A stretch of DNA of 11,099 nt. Source: JBOGUF01 sp050696075 (GTDB taxonomy: Bacteria; Chloroflexota; Chloroflexia; Thermomicrobiales; UBA6265). The notes under the pieces are model-generated. The model was not told the DNA's origin. It did no database searches and was given only the letters and a program-made list of their open reading frames with translations. A program made the translations under genes and the position numbers. The DNA lies in the NCBI GenBank assembly GCA_050696075.1, contig JBOGUF010000042.1, positions 1 through 11,099 of the forward strand, in the 5' to 3' direction. This document shows, piece after piece, positions 5,185 to 11,099 of this stretch (the stretch's first letter is position 1; each line of letters starts with the position of its first letter).

Positions 5185-5955
5185 CTATGCGGTCGGCGTC
5201 GCCACCGGCGTCGCCGGTTCCTGGTCGTCGGTCGTCTCCGGCACCAAACCAAAGACGCCGCGGCAGACGCGGGAGACCGGACCGGGGTAGTCGTACTGCT
5301 TGCCCCCGCCGCCGATGAACCCGAGGTCCGTCAGCGCCGCCACCGCCGCGCCGACCTCGCGGAAGCGCCACTGGACGAACGCGCGGTCGACCGGCAGCCG
5401 CTCGGCGAGCAGCACCTTGGCCAGTGCCAGGTGCTGCGCCTCGACCGCGCCGATCTGGTAGGCGATCTCGACCAGCCGCCCGTCGCCCAACGTCGCGAAC
5501 TGCCGCGCCGCCGCCATGTAGGCCCCGACGCCAATCGCTTTGACATCGACCAGCGCCCGCAAGCAGGTCTCGCGGTCGGCAAACGTGGCGTTAGCAATCG
5601 AGAACGTCTCCGTCGTTGGCGCGCCACCAGCCGCTTGGAAAAAGTGGTAGTGCGCCTCGTCCTCGCACTGGGCGGCACGCAGGAAACGAACGTCCTCGTC
5701 GGCGAGGTCAAGCCGCCGGCCACGGTCGCGCGCCACCCCGAGCATCGTGACCGCGAGCGCCTCGATCGTCATCGCCTGATCGACGATCTCGGCGACCGGC
5801 TGCCCCCGCGCCGCCGTACGCAACGCCGCCACACCCCCCGCCACCGTGCCCAGGCCGGCAATCGCCCCCCGCCGCACCATGGCGCGGCGTGTCAGCGCCG
5901 CCTGGAGACGATCAGCAAGCGTCTGTGAAGCTTGATCCAACGAGCGCCTCGCCAC
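5185..5955 (-). CDS. Tat-exported ferritin-like domain protein
   Basis: 256 residues. A four-helix-bundle ferritin-like protein (Ferritin_2-like family), probably exported or membrane-anchored by the Tat route. The N-terminus has RRAMVRRGAIAGLG (23-36), a twin-Arg signal followed by a hydrophobic Ala/Gly-rich stretch (about 30-46). Possible metal ligands are E65 in the first helix, the EDEAH cluster (98-102) in the second, and ExxH (E172, H175) in the fourth. The third helix has no obvious Glu, so the di-iron site may be incomplete. The C-terminus carries a short Pro/Thr tail. Start: GTG at 5955 after GGGAGG at about 5 bases. The real activity (oxidase, iron storage or structural) is unknown. 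It is followed by the stalk protein on the same strand, and the upstream DNA holds the broken DUF2283/DUF4258 genes. Confidence 0.8.
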   Translation of the reverse strand: MARRSLDQASQTLADRLQAALTRRAMVRRGAIAGLGTVAGGVAALRTAARGQPVAEIVDQAMTIEALAVTMLGVARDRGRRLDLADEDVRFLRAAQCEDEAHYHFFQAAGGAPTTETFSIANATFADRETCLRALVDVKAIGVGAYMAAARQFATLGDGRLVEIAYQIGAVEAQHLALAKVLLAERLPVDRAFVQWRFREVGAAVAALTDLGFIGGGGKQYDYPGPVSRVCRGVFGLVPETTDDQEPATPVATPTA

Positions 5956-6007
5956 GGAAGCCTCCCGATTGCCCGGTGCATGATCGGATGGGGCACCAAT
6001 CGATACG

Positions 6008-6083
6008 CTAAGCGACCTCGAATTCGATGTGCCTCAGCTCGAAGATACAGGGCATCGGCCTCCGGGTCGAAATGCACCTTCAT
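6008..6083 (-). pseudogene. DUF2283 remnant (putative antitoxin), truncated
   Basis: Starts with ATG at 6083, overlapping the TGA of the DUF4258 gene by four bases. The first 15 residues, MKVHFDPEADALYLR, are a near-textbook DUF2283 N-terminus. The middle of the domain (normally about 65-75 residues in all) is missing. A second frame shifted by one base gives ELRHIEFEVA and a stop at 6008-6010, which looks like a plausible DUF2283 C-terminus, so an internal deletion is the simplest reading. The unshifted frame runs into the ferritin-like gene to 5892 with no family similarity. Probably non-functional. Confidence 0.6.
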
Positions 6084-6318
6084 CGTTTTCGCCTGTGCGT
6101 TCGGTCGAAATACCCGGTGACGATATGCCAGGGTGTAACGATATGATTATAGACCACACGCAACACTCGCCCGTCACGTTCGGGATATGCGCGCGGGCAT
6201 GCAGCAGTGTCGGATCGACTCTGTTCGCCTCGATCTTCTCCGGGTAGTCGAGCGTGCGCGTGATCCAGAGGAACTCGATCCAGCGCTCCGCGATGACTTT
6301 GGTCGCGTGGTCGGACAT
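6080..6318 (-). pseudogene. DUF4258 gene (putative toxin), frameshifted
   Basis: The frame starting at ATG 6318 begins SDHATKVIAERWIEFLWI and continues TLDYPEKIEA, then HARAHIP, matching the N-terminal two thirds of DUF4258. The remaining third is in a different frame: GRVLRVVYNHIV then TGYFDRTHRRKR and TGA at 6080-6082. Adding one base near the GGG at 6182-6184 joins the two into one protein of about 79 residues of normal family length. DUF4258 proteins resemble RelE-fold toxins and commonly sit next to a small partner such as DUF2283, as here. The lesion may be real or an assembly indel. There is no good ribosome binding site before 6318. Confidence 0.68.
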
Positions 6319-6391
6319 CGTTAATCAACGTGGCTCCTCGTCTTCGGTCAACGTGCCGTGCTTATCGCCCGAACTCCACTACGTCGTCGTC

Positions 6392-6421
6392 TAGACCTAT
6401 GTCAGGACATTATGCTACCAT
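6392..6421 (+). promoter_or_regulatory. Promoter with internal operator for the Xre/RES operon
   Basis: Extended -10 TGCTACCAT (6413-6421) with a partial -35 TAGACC (6392-6397) at an 18-base spacing. Between them lies a perfect inverted repeat, ATGTC-AG-GACAT (6399-6410), well placed for an autoregulating Xre antitoxin to block RNA polymerase. Transcription would begin near 6428, making the leader only about 12 bases. Confidence 0.5.
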
Positions 6422-6439
6422 GCGGAGCAGGAGGTAGCG

Positions 6440-6796
6440 ATGACGATCGCCCCGATGCCAGCCGTTACCGACCTCTCGCCCGTCAAGCTCCGGCGGGAGC
6501 TTCATCTCTCGCGTGAGCGCATGGCTCGCCTGCTCGACGTCAGCGCCAAAACGGTCGAACGCTGGGAAACGCGCGACGCCCCACCCGCCAGCCGGGCGAC
6601 GCGTGAGCGCCTGGCGCAGATCGCGGAGCTGACCAGCCTGGGCAAGCTGGTCTATTCGCCGGCAGGATTCGACCTGTTCCTGGCGACTCCGATGCCCGTC
6701 TTTGGCGGCAAGACGGCATTGCAACTGATCGAGATCGGGGAGATCGCGCGGGTAATGTCCGCCATCGTCCAAGATTACGAGGGGCTCGGATCGTAA
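6440..6796 (+). CDS. Xre/MbcA/ParS-family antitoxin
   Basis: 118 residues. Antitoxin of a RES-Xre type II system; it binds the operon promoter and masks the RES toxin's active site. The N-terminal helix-turn-helix spans about 13-45 (SPVKLRRELHLSRERMARLL, then SAKTVERWE). The C-terminal part (about 78-116: LFLATPMPVFGGKTALQLI, then EIGEIARVMSAIV) matches the MbcA/ParS/Xre toxin-binding domain, including the conserved pattern before a terminal helix ending in YEGLGS. ATG 6440 follows AGGAGG (6429-6434) with a 5-base spacer. The stop is one base before the toxin ATG, so the two are co-transcribed and probably coupled. Domain order and length are normal. Confidence 0.87.
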   Translation: MTIAPMPAVTDLSPVKLRRELHLSRERMARLLDVSAKTVERWETRDAPPASRATRERLAQIAELTSLGKLVYSPAGFDLFLATPMPVFGGKTALQLIEIGEIARVMSAIVQDYEGLGS

Positions 6797-6797
6797 C

Positions 6798-7337
6798 ATG
6801 GCGATCGAGGAGCTGATCGCCGAATGGGCCGGCACGGCCTGCCGGCACATCCCCGCCCACTCGCCATTTTCCGTCCTCGACACTCGTTTCGCGGCCCAGT
6901 CCCGGATCAATCGCTGGAATCGGTTCGGGGAACCAACGCTCTACCTGGCAAGCGACCACGCCGTGCTGGTCGGCGAGTTCGCCCGGCACATGCGCGAGGC
7001 GCGCGACCCACCCCTCGCTCAGACCGTGCAGGCCCGGCGGATCTACGATCTGCGCCTGCGCCTCGACGCCGTCCTCGACCTGCGCGACCCGGCCACCCAC
7101 CAGGCGCTCTCACTGCACGGCGCGCCGCGGTGCTTTCTCGACCGCACCGTCGCCCGCGCCACCGCCGGATTCCTCCGCGCGACGACCCCGGCTCAAGCGT
7201 TGCTGGCCCCGTCGATGGCATTCTTGGACCAGCCCCACGGGTGGGTGATGGTCCTCTTCCTGGAGAACCTGCCGGCCGGCCTCGAGGTCGCGGTCGAAGC
7301 AGTCGACGAGGACGGTCTCCTCCGTTTGGAGCTCTGA
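6798..7337 (+). CDS. RES-domain toxin, NAD+-depleting
   Basis: 179 residues. Characterised RES toxins (for example MbcT of Mycobacterium tuberculosis) destroy NAD+ in the cytoplasm, an NAD+ phosphorylase or glycohydrolase-type activity; this function is taken from the family. The conserved residues that name the domain are visible: R39/R42 in NRWNRFGEPTLYL, Y49, E60 in LVGEFARH, and S139 in LLAPSMAFL. The protein ends with the usual acidic C-terminal strand. ATG 6798 follows GAGGGG at 6779-6784. It is the second gene of a two-gene operon with the Xre antitoxin and looks intact, which makes it the most complete TA module here along with RHH/MazF. Confidence 0.87.
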   Translation: MAIEELIAEWAGTACRHIPAHSPFSVLDTRFAAQSRINRWNRFGEPTLYLASDHAVLVGEFARHMREARDPPLAQTVQARRIYDLRLRLDAVLDLRDPATHQALSLHGAPRCFLDRTVARATAGFLRATTPAQALLAPSMAFLDQPHGWVMVLFLENLPAGLEVAVEAVDEDGLLRLEL

Positions 7338-7475
7338 GTCAATGCCGCCCGCCAGGGAAACCGTTGCCCCGCTTCGCGCGTCACATTAGCAGCGGACCGC
7401 CGAACCGGCGTGCCGTAGTAGAGTATGAACCGCCCCGCCCGCTCGACGAACGCTCATTGCGGGAGGATTGTTGCC

Positions 7476-8318
7476 ATGAAGACCCGATACTATGTCGCCG
7501 TCACGCGCTGGCTCCTCGCGGCGCTCGCCGTCGTCCTCGCCACGACCGGCATCCTCGCCACCGCGGCGCAATCGCCGGAAGCCGGCGACCGGACAATGAC
7601 CGTCTCGGCCTACTTCGTGCGCGACGAAAAGATCGGCGCCGCCCACCGTGAAATCGTGGTCCCCGAGGACAAGGCCGTCGCCGCCGCCGCGATGCGCGAG
7701 CTCCTCGCCGGCCCGACCGCGGATGAGGAGGACGCCGGCCTCTCGACCGCCATCCCTGAGGAGACCGACCTGATCGACCTCGCGCTGGAGAGCGAGACCA
7801 AGATCATCACGGTCAACCTCTCCGCCGCGTTCGAGTCGGGCGGCGGCAGTCTCTCGATGCGCGCCCGGCTGGCTCAGGTCGTCTATACCCTGACCCAGTT
7901 CCCGACGATCGAAACCGTCCTCTTCCAGTTGGAGGGGGAGCCGGTCGAGGTCTTCGGCGGCGAGGGCGTAATCCTCGAGGAGCCGGTCGGCCGCGCTGAC
8001 TTCGAGGACGTCACCCCGCTGATCTTCGTCGAGGCGCCTGCCCCCGGCGACACCGTCTCCAGCCCGATCCGGGTTTGGGGCACCGCCAACACCTTCGAGG
8101 CGACGTTGCTCATCGACGTCCGCGACGCCAACGACGAGATCGTGGCCAACGAAGTCGTCACCGCCACCTCCGGCAGCGGCACCCGCGGCACCTTCGACGT
8201 CGAGATTGCCTTCGGCTCCCACGCCACCGGCGACGGCACCGTCACCGCCTACGAAATCTCCGCCCGCGACGGCGGCCGCGTCAACGTCGTTGAAATCCCG
8301 GTGGTGATCGAGGGGTAG
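7476..8318 (+). CDS. Exported GerMN and Gmad2 domain protein
   Basis: 280 residues from ATG 7476, preceded by GGGAGG (7461-7466) at 9 bases; an in-frame ATG at 7425 has no such site and would add a non-hydrophobic N-terminus. Order: a signal or anchor segment (about 11-32), a GerMN domain (about 42-165: MTVSAYFVRDEKI, then AAAMRELLAGPT, and VYTLTQFPTIETVLFQL), and a Gmad2 immunoglobulin-like domain (about 183-276: IFVEAPAPGDTVSSPIRVWG, then FDVEIAF). GerMN and Gmad2 were described in Bacillus sporulation and germination proteins, but the pair is widespread in non-sporulating bacteria as a secreted cell-surface module of unclear function. No lipobox Cys is seen. The N-terminal helix ends in a plausible cleavage region (ATAAQS). 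It stands alone downstream of the RES operon. Confidence 0.85.
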   Translation: MKTRYYVAVTRWLLAALAVVLATTGILATAAQSPEAGDRTMTVSAYFVRDEKIGAAHREIVVPEDKAVAAAAMRELLAGPTADEEDAGLSTAIPEETDLIDLALESETKIITVNLSAAFESGGGSLSMRARLAQVVYTLTQFPTIETVLFQLEGEPVEVFGGEGVILEEPVGRADFEDVTPLIFVEAPAPGDTVSSPIRVWGTANTFEATLLIDVRDANDEIVANEVVTATSGSGTRGTFDVEIAFGSHATGDGTVTAYEISARDGGRVNVVEIPVVIEG

Positions 8319-8510
8319 GACCACGGACCACCGTTCGAACTCGGACGTTTGAAGGCGTGCAAGACGTGGCCATTGGCCATGTACACCACATCACTGACGA
8401 CTCGGAATTAACGCGCGGTACCTCCGATCGAGCGGACCAGACTTTGCTATCAGTCCATAGACGTAGCGCTCTGCTGCCATCTTGAGATTCAACGATCGCA
8501 AGGCCACCCG
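8319..8510. other. Intergenic, no gene seen
   Basis: Between the convergent GerMN gene and the decayed minus-strand ORF. It holds a short tandem GGACCAC pair (about 8316-8330) and a local palindromic stretch around GGCCATTGGCCATG. No T-run terminator and no protein-like frame are seen. Confidence 0.6.
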
Positions 8511-8783
8511 TCAGGCTAGAAGTCGAGATTTCTGTGACACGTTGATCCGTCTAATCACCTCAGCGGTGGCGAGGTCGGCCATAAAGAACTCGTTGCTCAT
8601 GTCAACGAAGAAGATGTGCTCATCCGTTACGAGAAAGGAGTCGGTGGCAAAGACACCATCGAGGCTCCCAAGGTGATTCCCACCGCGGACATCCAATGCG
8701 ATCATCAGTCCGCATGTTCGCGTCCCGTCAAACGAAAAGCGCTGCGCTCCTGCCTCGCCACGCGAGCGCGGCTGTGCCGCCAA
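8511..8783 (-). pseudogene. Decayed ORF of unknown family, possible beta-propeller C-terminus
   Basis: 90 residues from a TTG at 8783. The second half reads like real protein (VFATDSFLVTDEHIFFVDMS, then MADLATAEVIRRI) and resembles the end of a WD/YVTN-like beta-propeller blade, a weak visual match. The frame stays open upstream to a TAA near 8835, adding TNAILRLLREAGLAAQ, and the neighbouring frame just before it (TGAEQIVMVLPDKRA) also looks coding. This suggests one longer gene broken by at least one frameshift. No ribosome binding site is visible at 8783. It could also be a short intact gene of unknown kind. Confidence 0.45.
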
Positions 8784-8917
8784 GCCCGCCTCTCTCAGGA
8801 GCCGAAGAATCGCATTGGTGCCCTCTTATCCGGCAGAACCATAACGATCTGCTCCGCCCCGGTGCATGTATCCGTCACCCATTCCGGAGAACCTGGAACT
8901 CCAGGAATGCCGGACGA

Positions 8918-9355
8918 TCAGGAAGGATTTGCCATCTGGAGCGACCACCGCCCCGGCTCTGGAAACACGAACCACCCCTCCCAAATGCTTGGCTCGCGAT
9001 CACTCCTGTTTAACGTCAGGGACACAGGCTCGTCGGCCGCACTGGGTCCGTGTATGTGCATCTCCATCATGTCCAAGGCAGGACCACTGACACCGGTATA
9101 TGCGCTTCGGTTTGGGACAACACGTGCATCGGGATCATCCAGACAGTCAGCCCCCCGAGTGTCGACGCTCTGCACCCGTATCAGCACCGCCTCGCCTGCC
9201 CTGGGCTGGCTCGGCTCCGTCTGAATGCGAACCCAGGCTGCCGCTTCTGCCGTGGTGGACAAGAACAGCAGCGATACGGCAGCGATGATGATCGAAATGC
9301 TGGATCGCGGCTGGTAGGCAAGCGGTCTGAAAACTGGAGGACATCGACTCAACAT
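8918..9355 (-). CDS. Secreted Ig-like small protein, C-terminus possibly frameshifted
   Basis: 145 residues from ATG 9355, after GGGAG at 8 bases; the frame back to 9574 has no protein-like sequence. A signal peptide covers about 17-38 (RSSISIIIAAVSLLFL, then TTAEA with likely cleavage after AEA). The mature part is all-beta in character: WVRIQTEPSQPRAGEAVLIR (41-60), MEMHIHGPS, then SIWEGWFVFPEPGRWSLQM. It resembles YtkA/FixH/CopC-like immunoglobulin folds, which end in a G-x-W strand pair. The stop at 8918 comes right after that strand; reading one base over gives LPDRPAFLEFQVLRNG and TGA at 8875-8877, a fitting final strand. The native gene may therefore have ended near 8875. The molecular role is unknown; the Ig-fold call is inference. 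Confidence 0.55.
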   Translation of the reverse strand: MLSRCPPVFRPLAYQPRSSISIIIAAVSLLFLSTTAEAAAWVRIQTEPSQPRAGEAVLIRVQSVDTRGADCLDDPDARVVPNRSAYTGVSGPALDMMEMHIHGPSAADEPVSLTLNRSDREPSIWEGWFVFPEPGRWSLQMANPS

Positions 9356-9719
9356 GGGTCCATCTCCCTTGCTCCTGGTCTCCCAACCTGCAACGAACTG
9401 GAGATCCTGGGACGACATGGCTCCATCGCCTTCTCCGCGGTCTGGAGAATGCAACCAGCCCGCGGTGGAAAAACTCGATGTCGACAGCGAACGTACGTAC
9501 TGGCACGCCTCGCCACGACATGCTTGACACATGTTTGCACTCAGGGTTGGCAGCCGCCGGAACCCCGTGATCAAACCTCGTCATCACGCGGTTGACACCG
9601 GCGAGCAGGATTGATGGCCGAAGCGTCGGTACGGACCATGCATCCCCGCCCGGACGATCGCATGGGCGAGTCGACGTCTCCTCCATTTGGCGTTCGGTTC
9701 GGCCGAGCATCGCGTCGCG
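9356..9719. other. Intergenic region without a supported gene
   Basis: Open frames on both strands in these 364 bases are long only because GC content is high; none shows protein-like composition or a convincing start. Visible elements are a TTGACA at about 9525 inside an imperfect 5-bp inverted repeat (ACATG, 7-base loop, CATGT) and the ribosome binding site for the secreted protein at its left edge. I see no terminator. Confidence 0.55.
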
Positions 9720-11099
9720 TCATGGTGACCCGAACCAGGTCGTCAGCGCGTCGCGCAATCCGGTAACGGTGCCGTCCCCCACCCAGGCGATGTATCCATC
9801 GGGTCTGATCAGCACGGCAGCGGGGGCGGCGACTTGGCCCAGGACCGGAAGCTCCCACGTACCGGCAAACGTGGCGTCGATCAACTGAACCCGATCGGCC
9901 CATGGCGTGATGTCGAGGCCGGCGGGCTCACCGAGGTTGAGCAGCACAGGCCGGGCATCGTGCAGCAGGGTAAAGACCCGCGGCGGGCCGTTCGCGGTGA
10001 CCAGGTCGAGATCGGGCATGCGGCACCCGAGCAGCGGGTGTCCCTCACCGAGGTCGTACTGAATGTCCAGGCCGGACATCATCGCGGCGAATCGTCGGCG
10101 TGGCTCGTCCATGCCGAGGAGCTCGGCGACCGTGTCGCGCAGCGCCTCGGTGCGATCGTCCTGCCGTTGAAGCGCCACCTGCGCCATCGTGTTGCGCAGC
10201 ACGCGCGCTGCGACGGAGTGACGCTCGGCGTGGTACGTGTCCAGCAGGCTGTCCGGCGACGTCGCCTTCACCACCTGGGCCAGCTTCCACCCCAGATTCA
10301 CCGCGTCCTGCACGCCGATGTTGAGCCCCTGCCCGCCCACGGGGTAATGCACGTGTGCGGCGTCGCCGGCCAGCAGGACCCGCCCCTTCCGGTACGAAGC
10401 GGCCTGCCGCGTCACGTCGGTGAAGCGGGAGATCCAGATGGGACTGTGGAGCCCGAAATCGGTCCCGTAGAGGTCTATGAGCGCGTCGCCGAGATCGCGC
10501 AGAGTGGGCTCGGCCGTGGATCCGACGTGCGCTTCGGTCACCATGACGCGGACCGGTCCCTCGTCCGCGTAGACCACCTTGCCGTCGCGGATCTCGTACT
10601 CCACGCGACCGATGCCATGAATGCCGCGCGCGTCGCGGCGCACGCCCAGTTCCGGCTCCTCGGCCATCTCGACCTCCGCGATCAGGTTGCTCACTGTCGG
10701 ATCCCACCCGGGGAACTCGATGCCGGCGGCTTTGCGGATCAGGCTGCGTCCTCCGTCGCACCCGACGAGGTATCGAGCCCGCAGCGAGGTGGCGTCGGCC
10801 AGCTCGACGTTCACGCCGGTGTCGTCCTGCGCGAAACCCGTCACCTCACATTCGCGATAGATTGGCACCTCGAGCTCGTCGACCCGACCGGCCAGGATGC
10901 GCTCGATGTGGTTCTGCCACAGCCCGAGCCCGTACGGATGCCGGGTGGGAAAGTCGCTGATGTCCAGACGCAACCCCGGCGAATCCTGCGACCTGGGCCA
11001 CCTGTCCTTCCGAGAGGAACCGATCGGCGATGCCGCGCTGATCGAACACCTCGATGGTGCGCGCGTGCAAACCGCCTGCGCGCGAGCCGGCGAGGTCCT
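9720..11099 (-). pseudogene. FAD-dependent aromatic monooxygenase, frameshifted and 5'-truncated by the window
   Basis: Class A flavoprotein hydroxylase (PHBH fold, RdmE/Rox/MhpA-like) that would use FAD, NAD(P)H and O2 to hydroxylate an aromatic substrate in the cytoplasm. In the main frame (from 10973) the DG motif CDGGRSLIRKAAG is at 72-84, the FAD-binding GD motif GRVLLAGDAAHVHYPVGGQG at 197-216, and a thioredoxin-like C-terminal domain at about 310-417. The preceding part, GGLHARTIEVFDQRGIADRF then LSEGQVAQVAGFAG, lies in another frame (10978-11099). Removing one base from the CCCC run at 10974-10977 (plus strand) joins them as FAGLRLDISDFPTRHPYG, which is the expected family sequence. 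The N-terminal GxGxxG nucleotide site lies beyond the window. The TTG at 10973 is thus not a real start. Substrate unknown; relatives act on polyketides, rifampicin or phenols. Confidence 0.85.

Noticed and set aside
5892..6083. 63-residue DUF2283 gene running into the ferritin-like gene
   Set aside because: Only the first 15 residues match DUF2283; the rest is out-of-frame sequence over the ferritin-like start, so I annotate only the remnant 6008-6083.
6080..6318. Programmed ribosomal frameshift in DUF4258
   Set aside because: No slippery heptamer or downstream stem is seen at the junction; simple loss of one base in the CGGG stretch explains it better, especially beside a deleted partner gene.
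7395..7413. Rho-independent terminator after the RES toxin
   Set aside because: CGCCG-AAC-CGGCG can pair, but the stem is only 5 bp and no T-run follows, so it is not supported as a terminator.
7386..8324. 312-residue open frame on the minus strand
   Set aside because: It is antisense to the GerMN-Gmad2 gene, is rich in Gly/Asp/Ala without domain character, and has no ribosome binding site; the plus strand holds recognisable domains and a signal peptide.
9522..9545. Plus-strand promoter with TTGACA near 9525
   Set aside because: No suitable -10 at 16-18 bases and no gene downstream on that strand.
10045..10761. 238-residue Arg/Gly-rich minus-strand frame
   Set aside because: Lies inside the monooxygenase in another frame, with the composition of an out-of-frame GC-rich translation.

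Overview
The window is high-GC bacterial DNA. Its style suggests a Chloroflexota (Thermomicrobia/Sphaerobacter-like) genome: GC-rich codons, GTG and TTG starts, secreted proteins with Pro/Thr-rich tails, a GerMN/Gmad2 lipoprotein-like protein and an RdmE-type flavin monooxygenase. This placement is inference; no rRNA, tRNA or other phylogenetic marker is present.

Layout. (1) 83-1153, +: the membrane subunit of an ABC-2 type exporter; its ATPase would lie upstream, outside the window. (2) 1197-7337 is an accessory region unusually rich in toxin-antitoxin (TA) genes: a DUF433/DUF5615 pair (minus), a ribbon-helix-helix/MazF pair (plus), an orphan HigA-like antitoxin (plus), a frameshifted DUF4258 with a shortened DUF2283 remnant (minus), and an intact Xre/RES pair (plus). 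Among them sit a small Cys-rich conserved protein bracketed by two copies of a CRISPR-repeat-like 14-mer, a minus-strand gene remnant, a four-helix DUF3995 membrane protein, and a minus-strand pair of exported or anchored proteins (a Tat-exported ferritin-like protein and a single-pass protein with a Pro/Thr stalk). (3) 7476-8318, +: an exported GerMN-Gmad2 protein. (4) 8511-9355, minus: a secreted Ig-like small protein followed by a decayed ORF. (5) 9720 to the window edge, minus: an FAD-dependent aromatic monooxygenase interrupted by a one-base frameshift.

How the parts relate. The genes do not form one pathway. The middle reads as a region where short selfish or defensive modules have accumulated and partly decayed. 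Signs of this are a near-copy of the permease 3' end on the far side of the first TA module, an antitoxin without a toxin, and broken TA genes next to intact ones. Three TA operons appear to share the same extended -10 promoter form (TGCTANNAT), and the Xre/RES promoter contains a perfect inverted repeat that is a natural candidate operator. Two tracts of a 7-bp CGCCTNN tandem repeat lie in intergenic DNA. Three genes carry apparent single-base lesions, which could be true decay or assembly indels.
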